Positions 33,439 to 45,648 of a DNA stretch of 64,000 bases are shown one piece after another. Both the position numbers and the translations under genes were made by a program. The DNA is from Chamaelirium japonicum (lineage: Eukaryota > Streptophyta > Magnoliopsida > Liliales > Melanthiaceae), in contig OX393555.1 of NCBI GenBank assembly GCA_947650365.1, positions 80,853,995-80,917,994 of the forward strand. The letters run 5' to 3'. Within the stretch, counting starts at the first letter, position 1, and each line of letters opens with the position of its first letter. The notes beneath the pieces were generated by a model. The model did no database searches. It had not been told where the DNA came from and saw only the letters and a list, made by a program, of their open reading frames with translations.

Positions 33439-34214
33439 ATTTTTTTTAATTCAATTAATAATTTATTTAGTTATTAAATAATTTCAATAATTTAAATAAT
33501 TTAATAATTTAAGTTTTTCATAAAATAATTAATTAATTTAATTATTTAATTATCAAGATATTTATTTAAATTTATTAATTTACTTATTTATTATTATTAT
33601 ATTATATTATAATTTAATTAGGCAATTATAAAAATTATTAAATAAAGAAATACTGATTTAATTATAAAATTAATTTATTTATTCATTTTATTAGTTATTT
33701 CTTTAATTCTTATTTTATTTTTAAAAAATTAAATAATTATTCAATTAACTAAATATTTAAAAACTTAGTTTGTGAAGAAATATATTCAATTGATTATTTA
33801 CATAATAAGTGAATAATTTAATTATTAAAAGATTTTATAGTTAAATAAATAAAACTTTAAATAAATTATTATATATTTAAGTAATTAAATAATATTTTAT
33901 TAAATTATAAAATATTAATTAAGATAAAGAAAAAAAATTAATTATTTATTTAAGTATTAAAATGAAATAATAATTCAATAATTATTTACTTATTATTTAG
34001 ATAATTAGTAAATTATTTGAATATTTATATAATAAAATATTTATAAAAGAAAACTCAATATTTTTTTAAATAATTAAAAAAATATTTATTTACTTTAATA
34101 TTTCAAAAATAAATAAATAATTTAAATATTAAATTAAATAAATAATTATATATTTATTTAATTATTTAATTATTTAACTATTTTATTCATTAAGCTAATT
34201 AAATTAATTAAATA

Positions 34215-34742
34215 ATAGGAAGTAAAGAAGGAAGATAAGGCACACTCGAATTTTTTGTTTAAAAAATAATTTATCTTTTTCTTTAAAATAATTTAAAATA
34301 TTATAACTTTTATGAGATCGTTCGATCAGATAGCTATCCACCATTGAATCCCTTCCAAGGATTAGGATTTCTTATATATTGCTTAGTCCCTAAGTAAGCT
34401 TACCCTATAAATAATATACGACCTCTTTAGAGTGGGGTATGTTTGATAGCTCTCTTTTTCTCCCATCTCACAACACGCTATTAGCACGAACATGTCGAGC
34501 CTAGCCAACCTGTCGTAAAAAAATAGAGAGAGAAACTAAGACAGAAAAGAGAGAAAAAGAGAGAAGACTGGAGAGATAAACGAAGAGAGAAGAGGGAAGA
34601 AGTCATACTGTAGTACATTTGCCATGGGTATAGGTATGAACTAAGAAAGAATCTTAATTCAAAAACTTCACTTCTGAATATTATCATCTTAACGTTATTA
34701 TTATAATTTATTTTATTTAATGATTATCATAGTAATGTTATT
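34215..34742 (+). repeat. Cassette type 12, first copy (full)
   Basis: Private TTGCTTAGTCCCTAAG, AGAGTGGGGTATG and GTACATTTGCCATGGG. The tail has an extra AT-rich insertion of about 15-20 bases before TGATTATCATAG. Counterparts at 50,431 (plus, deleted) and 36,726-37,228 (minus). Only about 60 bases of linker separate it from the next type 3 cassette, where other blocks have types 1 and 2. Confidence 0.9.
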
Positions 34743-34801
34743 AAATTATTTATTTATTTAAGTATTTAATATATTAGACTAATTAAATTAATTAAATAAT
34801 A

Positions 34802-35298
34802 TCAAGTAAAGAAGGAAGATGAGGCATACCTGAATTTTTTGTTTAAAAAATATTTATATTTTTATTTAAAAAAAATTAAAATATAAGATCGGTTGACCGG
34901 ATGGCTAACCACCGTCGGATCTCTCTCATAGATTAGGCTTTCCCATAGATTTCTTAGGCTCTAAGTAAGTTTACCCTATAAATAATATATGACCCCTTTA
35001 GGGTGGGGCATATTTTATGGATCTCCCATTCTCTCATCTCACAATACGTTATCAGCACGAATATGTCTAGCCCAGCCCCCAGTCACAAGAAAACGGAGAA
35101 TGAAACGAAGACAGAAGAGAGAAAAGAAGAAAGAAGAGAATGAAGAGATAAACAAAGATAAAAGAGAGAAGAAGTCCTTCCCTAGTCCATTGGCCACGGG
35201 TATAGGTGTAAAGTAAGAAGGAATCTAAATTCCAAAACTTCACTTCTCAATAGTACCATCTCAAAGTAATTATGATTATTATAGTAATATTACTATAA
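34802..35298 (+). repeat. Cassette type 3, second copy (full)
   Basis: Repeats the type 3 variants of 25,942 (GATGGCTAACCACC, AGCCCCCAGTCAC) 8,859 bases later. CTATAAATA at 34,976-34,984, and TAATATTAC at 35,285-35,293. AT-only linker to 35,813 also aligns with that after 26,438. Confidence 0.9.
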
Positions 35299-35813
35299 TT
35301 TTTTTATTTATTATTTTATTTTATATAATTAAATAATTAGATAATTATTTAAATATTTAAAATCTTATTTAGTGAAGAAATATATTAAATAGATTATTTA
35401 CTTAAACAAATAAATAATTTAATTATTAAATAATTTTATAGTTAAATATATAATAATTTATATAAATTATTATATAATTTAAAAATTAAAAAATTATTTT
35501 AATAAATTATGAAATATTAATTATAATAAATAAAAAAATTAATTATTTAATTATATAATAAAATAAAAAAATAATTTAATAACTATTTACTTATTATTTG
35601 AACAATTAGTTAATTATTTGAATATATAAATAACAAAATATTTTTTAAATAACTTAATATTTATTTATATAATTAAAAAAATATTTATTTATTTCAATTT
35701 TTAAATAATAAATAAATTATTTAAGTTAATAATTATTTAATTATAAATATAATTAAATATTTATTTAATTATTTAACTATTTAATTTATTAAACTAATTA
35801 AATTAATTAAATA

Positions 35814-36334
35814 ATCAGAAATTAAGAAAGAAGTAAAGAAGGAAGATAAGGCATACCTAAATTTTTTTCTTTAAAAATAGTTTATATTTTTCTTTTAAAA
35901 AAATTTAAAATATTACAACTGTTATGAGATTGTTCGATCGGATGGCTGTTCACCGTCGGATCTCTCCCATGGATTAGGGTTTAGCATAGATTGCTTAGGC
36001 CTTAAGTAAGCTTACCCTTTAAATAATATATGACCTCTTTATGGTGGAGGACGTTTGACGGCTCTCTCTTTTTCTCATCTCACAACACGTTATAAGCATG
36101 AATATATCGAGCCCAGCCGACCAGTCGTAAGAAAATGGAGAGAGAAACAAAGATATAAGAGAGAGAAGAATGGAGAAGAGAACGTAGAGATAAACTATGA
36201 GAGAAGAAGTCCTGCTCCAGACCATTCACCATGGGTATAAGTGTGAAGTAAAAAGAAATCTAAATTTCAAAACTCTACTTCTCAATAGTTTCATCTCAAC
36301 GTTATTATAATTATCATGGTAATGTCAATATAGT
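35814..36334 (+). repeat. Cassette type 4, second copy (full)
   Basis: Carries GGGTTTAGCATAG, CTTACCCTTTAAATAAT and CCAGACCATTCACCATGGG like the copy at 26,941, offset by about 8,873 bases. Its linker follows the first copy's linker until about 36,593 and then breaks into inverted sequence. Confidence 0.9.
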
Positions 36335-36422
36335 TTTTATTAAATTATAAAATACTAATGAAAATTAAAAAAAAAATATTTAATTAAGTATTAACATAAA
36401 ATAATAATTCAATAATTATTTT

Positions 36423-36593
36423 TTTATTATTTAAAAAATTAGTTAATTATTTTACTATATAAATAATAAAATTTTTTTTAAAATATCTTAATATTTTATT
36501 AAATAATCTAATAAATATTTATTGATTTTCATATTACAATAATAAATAAATTATTTAAGTAATTTATTTATTTAATAATATAGTTAATAAAAT
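36423..36593 (+). repeat. Left copy of ~170-bp direct duplication flanking the inverted block
   Basis: Linker downstream of type 4. It aligns in the same orientation with 43,481-43,650 (shared AATATTTTATTAAATA and ATAATAAATAAATTATT phrases) and both correspond to about 27,555-27,735 in the first block. Aligned by eye in AT-only DNA, so edges are uncertain by tens of bases. Confidence 0.65.
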
Positions 36594-36725
36594 AAAATAA
36601 AAAAATTTAATTAAATAACTAGATAATTATATAAATAAATAAATTAATTATTTTAATAAATACTTAATTATTAAACTATTTAGCTTATTTAATAATTAAA
36701 TAAATGATTAATTTAAAGAAAAAAT

Positions 36726-37228
36726 TATAGTAATATTACTATAATAATCATAATAACGTTAAGATGATACTATTTAGAAGTAAAGTTTTGGAATTTAGAT
36801 TCCTTCTTAGTTCACACCTATACCCACGGCAAATGTACTACAGCATGACTTCTTTTCTCTTCTCTCTTTTTTTATCTCTCCGTTCTTCTCTCTTTTTTGT
36901 CTTCATTGCTCTCTGTTTTCTTGCGACAGGTCGGTTAGGCTCCACATGTTCATGCTGATAACGTGTTGTGAGATGGGAGCAAAAGAGAACCATCAAACGT
37001 TCCCCACTCTGAAGAGGTCGAATATTATTTATAGGGTAAACTTACTTAGAGACTAAGCAATCTATAGGAAATCCTAATCCTTTGGCGAGATTCGATGGTG
37101 GACAGCTATCCAATCGAACGATCTCATAATAGTTATAATATTTTAAATTATTTCAAAGAAAAATATAAATTATTTTTCTTGCAAAAAATTTAAGTGTGCC
37201 TTATCTTCTTTTTTTACTTTCTATTATT
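36726..37228 (-). repeat. Cassette type 12, inverted copy
   Basis: Starts with TAATATTAC at 36,731-36,739, then minus tail, CT tract, leader, TATTTATAG (minus TATA) at 37,026-37,034, and AGACTAAGCAATC (private to type 12). Ends in the head near 37,228. The AT-only linker up to 38,020 contains a (TA)n run at about 37,411-37,428. Confidence 0.9.
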
Positions 37229-37410
37229 TAATTAATTTAATTAGTTTAGAAAATAAAATAGTTAAATAATTAAATAATTAAAAAACTTTATAATTATCTA
37301 AATAATTAAATTATTAAAATAATTTATTTATTTTTGAAATATTAAAATAAATAAATATTAATTTAATTATTTTAAAAAATATCAAGTTTTTTTTATAATA
37401 TATTATTATT

Positions 37411-37428
37411 ATATATATATATATATAT
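37411..37428. repeat. (TA)n microsatellite
   Basis: A run of TA dinucleotides inside the linker of the inverted block, not matched at the equivalent linkers of the plus blocks. Confidence 0.85.
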
Positions 37429-38020
37429 TCAAATAATTTACTAATTATTTATATAGTAAGTAAATAGTTATTGAATTGTTGTTTTATTTTTTACATATTT
37501 AAATAACTAAATTTTTTTTATTATTTTAATTAATATTTTCTAATATTATAAAATAATTTGTTAATTATTTAATTAAATAATAATTTATTAAAATTATTAT
37601 TTAATTAAATATTAAATTTTTTCATAATTAAATTATTGATTTATTATATAAATAATAAATTTAATATATTTCTTCTCTAAATAAGTTTTTAAATATTTAC
37701 ATAATTGACTAATTATTTAATTATTGAAAAATAAAATAAGAATTAAAGAAATAACAAATAAAATTAATTAATAAATTAATTATATAATTAAATCAGAATT
37801 TCTTTATTTAATAACTTAAATAATTATATAGTTATGTAATTGAATTATAAAATAATATAATAAGAATACATAAATAAAATAATAAATTTAAATAAATAAC
37901 TTAATAATTAAATAATTAAAGAAATAAATTATTTTACTAAAAATTTAAATAATTAAATTATTTAAATTATTTAATAATTAAAAAATTTCTTAATTTATTT
38001 AAAAAAATTTAGTAAAATTA

Positions 38021-38101
38021 ATATAATAATCTGAATAATATTGAGATAATTCTATTGAGAAGTGAAGTTTTTAGAATATAGATTCGTTCTTACTTCACAC
38101 A
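38021..38101 (-). repeat. Cassette type 11: tail-only remnant, inverted copy
   Basis: Minus-strand tail with the private CTATATTC variant (GAATATAG on plus), ending abruptly at TACTTCACAC into linker, just as in the plus copies. AT-only linker to 38,765. Confidence 0.8.
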
Positions 38102-38765
38102 ATATAATTAAATTTTTTAAATAATTTATATATAAAAATGAATAAATATTCATTAAATTATTTAATAAAATATTAAGATATTTCAAAAATATTTTATTAT
38201 TTATATATTCAAATACTTAATTTATTTTAATTATGTTATATAATTAAATATAATAAAATAATTTTTATATAATAATATATCAAAATAAAATAAAAGAATT
38301 TTTTAATTATTTTATTAAATAATAATTTATTTTAATAAATATTTATTTAACTAAAAAATCATTTCATAATTAAATTATTTAATTATTTAAGTAAATAATC
38401 TATTTAATATTTTTCTTCACGAAATAAGTTATTTAATATTTAAATCATTAAATAATTATTTAATATTTTTTAAATAAAATAATATTTTTAGAAATAATAA
38501 TAAAATAAATTAATAAGTAAATTATATAATAAAATCATAATTTTTTCATTTAATCATTCCAATAATTAAATAGTTAACCAATATAATTATTTAATAATAT
38601 AATCATAATAAATAAATAAAATAATAAATTTAATTAAAAAACAAGATATATAAATAATTAAATTCATTATTTATTTTACTAAAAACTTAATTATTTAATT
38701 ATTTAAATTATTAAATTATTTAAATTATTTTATAAATAAAAATAATTAATTTAATTAATAAAATT

Positions 38766-39276
38766 ATAGTAATATTACTATGATAATCATAATAATATTG
38801 AGATGATACTATTGAGAAGTGAAATTTTAGAATTTAGATTCCTTCTTAGTTTACACTTATACATGTTGCAAATGGACTAGTGCATAACTTTTTCTTTCTT
38901 AGTTTATCTTTATGTTCTCTACTCTCTTTTTCTCTTTCTTTTGTCTTTGTTTCTCTCTTTGTTTTTTTGCGACTGGTCGGTTGGGCTCAATATGTTCGTG
39001 GTGATAATGTGTTGTGAGATGGGAGAAAGAGAAAGCCGTTAAATGTCCCCTACCCAAAAGGGGTCATATATTATTTATAGGGTAAGCTTACTTAGGGCCT
39101 AAGCAATCTATAGGAAACCATAATCCATTGGAGAGATCCGATGGTGGACAGCTATCTAATCGAATAATCTCATAATAGTTGTAATGTTTTTTTTTTTTTA
39201 AGGAAAAATATAAATTATTTTTAAAGCAAAAAATTCAAGTGTGCCTAATCTTTCTTTTTTACTTCCTATTATTTTA
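38766..39276 (-). repeat. Cassette type 10, inverted copy
   Basis: TAATATTAC at 38,770-38,778, minus tail, CT tract, leader, TATTTATAG at 39,072-39,080 and head. Private TGTCCCCTACCCAAAAGG corresponds to the GGGTAGGGGACA of type 10. The head contains a long T run near 39,187-39,199. Confidence 0.9.
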
Positions 39277-40760
39277 TTGATTTAGTTAGTATAATAAATT
39301 AAATAATTAAATAAATAAAATATTAAATAAATATTTAATTATCTATATAATTAAATAATTTATTTCTTTAAATAATTTATTTATTATTTAAATATTAAAA
39401 TAAATAAATGTTTATTTGATCATTTAAAAAAATAATAAGTTATTTTAATTTTTTTAAATATTTATATATTCAAATAAATAAATTATTATTTAACTAATAA
39501 GTAAATAGTTATTGAATTATTATTTTATTTTATTACTTAATTAAATTACTAATTTTTTTATTCATTTTAATTAATATTTCATAATTGAATAAAATTATTT
39601 TTGAATTATTTCATTATATAACAATTTATTTTAATTATTATTTATTTAATTATATAATTATTTAATAATTTAATTATTTATTTATCTAAGTAAATAATCT
39701 ATTTAATATAAATCTTCACTAAATAAGTTTTTAAATATTTAAATAATTAATTATTTATTTTATTAATTAAAAATAAAATCATAATTAAAAAAATAACTAA
39801 TAAAATTATTTAATTATTTAATTAAATCATTTTTTCTTGATTTCAAAATTTAAACAATTAAATAGTTTCCTAATTTAAATATTTAGTAAAATAATAATAA
39901 TTAATAAAAAAATTAATAAATTTAATAAAAAAAATAGATTATTAAATAATTAAATAAATTAATTATTTAACTAAAAACTTAATTATAGTTGTAAATTAAG
40001 TTGTAACTAAAAACTTATTTAACAGTTGTAATGTTTTAATTTTTTTTAAGGAAAAATATAATTTATTTTTAAAGCAAAAAATTTGGGTGTGCCTAATCTT
40101 CCTTCTTTACTTCCTATTATTTTATTAATTTAATTATTGTAATAAATTAAGTAGTTAAATAATTAAAATATTTAATAAATATTTAGTTATCTATATAATT
40201 AAATAATATATTTCTTTAAAAATTTTATTTATTGTTTAAAGAAATTTTTATTTAATTATTTAAAAAAATAGTAAGTTATTTGATTTTTTTAATATTTATA
40301 TATTCGAATAAATAACTAATTATTTAACAAATAAGTAAATAGATATTGAATTATTATTTTATTTTATTACTTAATTAAATTATTAATTTTTTTATTTATT
40401 TTAATTAATATTTCATTATATAATAATTTATTTAATTATAAAATTATTTAATAATTAAATTATTTATTTATCTTAGTAAATAATCTATTTAATATATTTC
40501 TTCACTAAATAAGTTTTTAAATATTTAAATAATTAATTACTTATTTTGTCAATTTAAAATAAAATAATAATAAAATGAAGTAATAATTTAATTATTTAAT
40601 TAAATAAGTTTTTCTTTATTTAAAAATTTAAACAATTATATAGTTACCTAATTTAAATATTTAGTAAAATAACAATAATTAATAAAAAATTAATAAATTT
40701 AATAAAATAAATATATTATTAAATAATTAAATAAATTAATTATTTAACTAAAAACTTAAT
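39177..40760 (-). repeat. Tandem partial duplication: type 10 head plus linker
   Basis: The head of the type 10 copy and its upstream linker (39,177-40,023) are followed by a second, similar copy (40,024-40,760) that starts in the same place (AGTTGTAATG, then AAGGAAAAATATAA and GTGTGCCTAATCTT). The second head is not attached to a cassette body. The duplication is absent from the plus-strand blocks, so it arose after they separated. Confidence 0.75.
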
Positions 40761-40763
40761 TTT

Positions 40764-41250
40764 AGCAACATTACTATAATAATCATAATAACGTTGAGAT
40801 GATACTACTGAGAAGTAAAGTTTTGGAATTAAGATTCTTTCTTACTTCACTTTTATAACAGCCAATGGAGTGGAGTAGGAATTATTCTCTCTTTTCTCTT
40901 TGTTTATCTCTTCATTCTCTACTTTCTTCTTCTCTCTCTTTTATTCTTGTTTCTCTCTTCGATTTCTTGTGACTGGTCGACTGGACTCGATATGTTTATA
41001 TTGATAATGTGTTGTAAGATGGGAGAAATAGAGCTCTTATATTATTTATAGAGAAAGCTTACTTAGGGCATCTATGAGAAACCCTAATCCACGGGAGAGA
41101 TCCAACGATGGACAATCATTCGATCGAACGATCTCATAACAGTTGTAATGTTTTAAATTTTTTAAACAAAAATTGTAAATTGTTTTTAAAGCATAAAATT
41201 CGGGTGTACCTCATGTTTCATCTTTAATTTCTATTATTTAATTAATTTAA
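40764..41250 (-). repeat. Cassette type 9, inverted copy
   Basis: Minus tail through head. Private matches to type 9: TATTTATAGAGAAAGC (minus of CTTTCTCTATA) and GACAATCATTCGATCG. About 35 bases spanning the region between TATA and leader are shortened (AGAGCTCTTATATT). Linker to about 41,419 is short. Confidence 0.85.
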
Positions 41251-41419
41251 TTAGTTTATTTAATAATATAATAATAATAAATAAACTAAATACTTAATTT
41301 TGTTAAATAAATATATAATGAAATAATTAAATTAATTAATTATTTTATATAAAGAAAATTATTTAAATTATTTAAATTATAAAATTATTAAGTAAATAAT
41401 TAATTTAATTAAAATAATT

Positions 41420-41980
41420 ATAGTACTATTACTATAATAATCATAATAATATTGAGATGATACTTTGAGAAGCAGAGTTTTGGAATTTAGATTCCTTCTT
41501 ACTTCACATTTATACCCGTGGCTATGGACTGGATCAGGACTTGTTCTCTCTTCTCTCTTTGTTTATCTCTCCATTCTCTTATGTCTTATTCTCTCACTTA
41601 TTCTCTCTCTTATGTTTTTTTTTCTCTCTTTATTTTCTAGTGACTGGTCGGCTGGGCATAATATGTTCGCACTGATAACGTGTTGTGAGATGGGAGAAAG
41701 AGAGAGCCGTCAAATATGCCCTACCCTAAAGGGGTCATATATTTTTTATAGGGTAACTTACTTAGGGCCTAAGCAATCTATGGGAAACCCTAATCTATGG
41801 AAAAGATCTGACGGTGAACAGCTATCCGATTGAACTATCTTATAATAGTTGTAATATTTCAAATTTTTTTAAAGAAAAATGAAAATTATTTTTTATAACA
41901 AATTATTTTTAAAGAAAAATGAAAATTTTTTTAAAGAAAAATGAAAATTATTTTTATAGAAAATTATTTTTATAGCAAAT
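41420..41980 (-). repeat. Cassette type 8, inverted copy, head disrupted
   Basis: Minus tail to the CGATTGAACTATCTTA region, matching type 8 (GGGTAACTTAC is the minus of the GTAAGTTACCC seen at 46,770). The end of the head is missing. In its place the string TTTAAAGAAAAATGAAAA is repeated about three times (41,865-41,980). The frame 41,465-41,833 is a read-through of CT tract and leader. AT-only linker to 42,300. Confidence 0.85.
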
Positions 41981-42300
41981 ATATTAAAATAAATATATAT
42001 TATTTGATTAATTAAAAAATATTAAGTTATTTCTAGAAATATTTTTTTTTTAAATTAATAAAATAATTATATCATTATATCATTATTTATTTTATTTAAT
42101 AATTTAAAAGAATTAAATAATTAAATAATTTCTTTAATTAATAATATATTTATAATAAATTAATAAATTTATTTAAATAACTAGATAAATAAAAAATTAA
42201 ATAAATTTATTATTTTACTAAAAACCTAATTATTAAATTATATAAACTATTTAAATTATTTAATAATTAAATAAATAATTAATTTAATTAAAAAAAATTA

Positions 42301-42830
42301 AAATGACATTATAATTATATTCATAATAACGTTGAGAAGATACTATTTAGAAATGGAGATTTGGAATTAAGATTCCTTCTTATTTCACACTTATACCCGA
42401 GGCCAATGGACTGGAGCAGGACTTCTTCTCTCTTTTCTCATCGTTTATCTCTTCATTCTCTTTTCTATTCTTCTCTCTTTTCTGTCTTCGTTTCTCTCTT
42501 CGTTTTCTTGCAACTGGTCTGCTCGGCTCGACCTATTCGTACTGATAACGTATTGTGAGATGGAAGAAAAAAAGAACCGTCAAATATGCCCCACCCTAAA
42601 GAGGTCGTATATTATTTATAGAGTAAGCTTACTTAGGACCTAGGCAATCTATGAGAAACCCTTATCCATTGGAGAGATTCTTCGGTAGACAGTCATCCGA
42701 TCGAACGAACACATAACAGTTGTAATGATTTCAATTTTTTCTTAAAAAAAATATAAATTAATTTTCAAGCAAAAAATTCGAGTGTACCTGATCTTCTTTC
42801 TTTAATTTCTATTATTTCATTAATTTAATT
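42301..42830 (-). repeat. Cassette type 7, inverted copy
   Basis: Degenerate tail end, CT tract, leader, TATTTATAG at 42,613-42,621, GGAGAGATTCTTCGG (minus of the type 7 GAAGAATCTCTCC) and head with ATTTCTATTATTTC. Linker to 43,470 matches the reverse complement of that preceding type 7 at 29 kb. Confidence 0.9.
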
Positions 42831-43480
42831 AGTTTAATAAATGAAATTGTTAAATAATTAAATAATTAAATAAATATTTAATTAAATAATAAATTATTTA
42901 ATAATTTATTTATTATTTAAATATTAAAAAAAATAAATATTTTTTTTTTAATATTTCAATTATATTAAATTATTTAAAAAAATAATTTACTATTTATATA
43001 TTCAAATAATTAGATAATTATTTAAATAATAATTAAATAGTTATTGAATTATTATTTTATTTTATTACTTAGTTAAATAAGTAATTTTTTTATTTATTTT
43101 AATTCATATTCTATAATTTAATAAAATATTTTTTTATTTATTTAATTATTTAATAATTTTTTTAAAATACTATTTAGTTAAATATAAAATTATTTAATAA
43201 TTAAATTAATTATTTGTTTAATTAAATAATCTATTTAATATATTTATTTACTATATAAGTTTTCAATATTTAAATAATTAACTAATTACTTAATTATTGA
43301 AAAATAAAATAATATTTTAAGAAATAACTAATAAAATAAATTAATAAATTTATTATATAATTAAATAATTATTTTTTTATATAATAATTTCAATAATTAA
43401 ATAGTTACCTAATTTAATAATATTATAATATAATTAAATAAACTAGATAATTTAATTTAATAATATAATTTCATCATAAT

Positions 43481-43650
43481 TTTATTATTTAAATAATTAG
43501 ATAATTATTTAAATATATAAATTATAAAATATTTTTTAAATATTTTAATATTTTATTAAATATTTTAATAAATATTTATTTATTTTTATATTTCAATAAT
43601 AAATAAATTATTAAATAAATTTTTTTATTTAATGATATAGTAAATGAAAT
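43481..43650 (+). repeat. Right copy of ~170-bp direct duplication flanking the inverted block
   Basis: Partner of 36,423-36,593, same orientation. After it the sequence continues exactly as the type 4 to type 5 linker does in the first block, so removing 36,594-43,650 would restore an uninterrupted array. Confidence 0.65.
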
Positions 43651-43704
43651 ATTTTTTTAATTATTTAACTTTTTAATTTATTAAACTAATTAAATGAGTT
43701 AAAT

Positions 43705-43740
43705 AATAGAAAGTAAAGTAGAAAAAAGAGGCCTACTCAA
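43705..43740 (+). repeat. Cassette type 5: head-only remnant, second copy
   Basis: GAAAGTAAAGTAGAAAAAAG then GGCCTACTCAAATTAT, the same truncation as at 27,785. AT-only linker to 44,300. Confidence 0.8.
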
Positions 43741-44300
43741 ATTATTTATTTTCATTATTAAATAAATAAATAATGATTTAATTTATAATTTATTTATTAA
43801 TTTATTTTTTTAGTTATATCTTTAATTACTATTTTATTTTGAATTAATTAACTAATTTGTTAATTATTTAAATATTTAAAAACTTATTTAGTAAAGAAAT
43901 GTACTAAATAGATTATTTACTTAAATAAATAAATAATTGAATTATTAAATTATTTTATAGTTAAATAAATGATAATTTAAATAAATTATTATATAATTAA
44001 ATAATTAAAATTTTAATTTTTGAAATTATGAAATATTAATTAAAATAAATAAAATAATATATAATTTAATTACTAATAAAATAAAAAAATAATTTAATAA
44101 CTATTTACTTATAATTTAAATAATCAAATAAATTAATATTTTTTTAAATAATAAAATAAATATTTATATTTTTTAATATTTTAGTAATAATTAAATAATT
44201 TAAATAAAAAAATATTTAATTAAATAGATAATTAAATTTTTACTTAATTATTTTATTATTTAACTATTTATTTTATTATATAAAATAAATTAATAAAATA

Positions 44301-44826
44301 ATCAGAAGTTAAGAAGGAAGTAAAGAAGGAAGATAAGGTATACCCAAATTTTTTGGTTAAAAGTAGTTTGCATTTTTATTTAAAAAAAAATTTAAAACAT
44401 TACAACTGTTATTAGATCATTGGATTGTATGGCTGTTCATTACCGGATCTCTCCAATGGATTAGGGTTTATCATAGATTGCTTAGGCCTTAAGTAAGCTT
44501 ACCCTTTAAATAATATACGACCTTTTTAGGGTGGGGCACGTTTGACGATGCTCTCTTTCTCCCATCTCACAACACGTTATCAGTATGAACATATCAAGCC
44601 CAACCGACCAGTCATAAGAAAACAGAGTGAGAAATGAAGACAGAAGTGAGAGAATAAGAGAAAAAAAATGGAAAGATAAACAAAGAGAGAAGAGAGAAAA
44701 AGTCCTACTCTAGTTTATTCGCCGCGGGTATAGGTGTGAAGTAAAAAGAAATCTAAATTCCAAAACTCCACTTCTCAATAGTATAATCTAAATGTTATTA
44801 TGATTATCATAGTAATATCCCTATAA
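44301..44826 (+). repeat. Cassette type 6, second copy (full)
   Basis: Doubled head (AGTTAAGAAGGAAGTAAAG), TTAGGCCTTAAG, CTTTAAATA at the TATA position, leader, GA tract, tail and TAATATCCC. Matches 28,411. AT-only linker to 45,648, including ATTATCTAGTTTATTTAATA near 45,010. Confidence 0.85.
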
Positions 44827-45648
44827 TTTTTTTAATTAAATTAATTCATTATTTATTTATAAAATAATATAAGTAATTGATTTATTTAGTTATTTAATAA
44901 AATAATTTATTTATTTATTTATTAATTTAATAAAATAATTTATTTATTTAATTTTTTAATTATCTAGTTATTTAATCAAGATTATTATAAAATTATATTA
45001 TTATATTATATTATCTAGTTTATTTAATAATATTATTAAATAATTAAATTATTTATCTATTTAATTATTTAAATTATTAAATCAAGAAATAATGATTTAA
45101 TTATATAATTTATTTATTAATTTAATTTTTTTATTTATTTCTTAAAATAATATTTTAGTTTTAAATAAATAAATAATTATTTAATTATTTAAATATTTAA
45201 AATCTTATATAATAAAGAAATATATTAAATAGATTATTTACTTAAATTTATAAATAATTTAATTATTAAATAATTTCATATTGAAATAAATAATTATTTA
45301 TATAAATTATTAAGTAATAAATAAATATAAAATTATTTATGAAAGTTTGGAATATTAATTGAAATAAATAAAAAAATTAGTTATTTAATTAAGTAATAAA
45401 ATAAAATAATAATTAAATAACTATTTATTTATTATTTAAATAATTAGCTAATTATTTGAATATATAAATTGTAAAATATTTTTTTCAATAATTTCATATT
45501 TTTTTAAATAATCAAAGAAATATTTATTTATTTTAATATTTATATAATAAATAAATTATCAAATAATTAATTAAATAATTAAATATTTATTTATTTATTT
45601 ATTATATTACTATTTAATTTATTGGACTAAATAAATTTATTAAATAAT

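Larger units (their letters stand above)
36595..43470 (-). repeat. Inverted higher-order block (types 12-11-10-9-8-7 on minus)
   Basis: All cassettes here face minus and, read on the minus strand, occur in the same order as 29.1-34.8 kb and 45.0-50.9 kb. Edges are set by linkers: 36,595-36,725 is the reverse complement of the linker after type 12 (compare 50,773-50,890), and 43,380-43,470 is the reverse complement of the linker near 29,070-29,180. The block is flanked by the direct duplication above. It could be a replication-based insertion of an inverted copy, or an assembly join. Confidence 0.8.

Noticed and set aside
36019-36240. Opposite-strand paired frames over one cassette
   Set aside because: The pairing comes from the GA/CT tract being stop-free on both strands; it recurs at 27,129-27,397, 30,678-30,938, 58,282-58,545 and 63,388-63,654.
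37411-37428. TA run as a possible matrix-attachment or origin signal
   Set aside because: A plain dinucleotide microsatellite in AT-only DNA; no accompanying motif supports a function.
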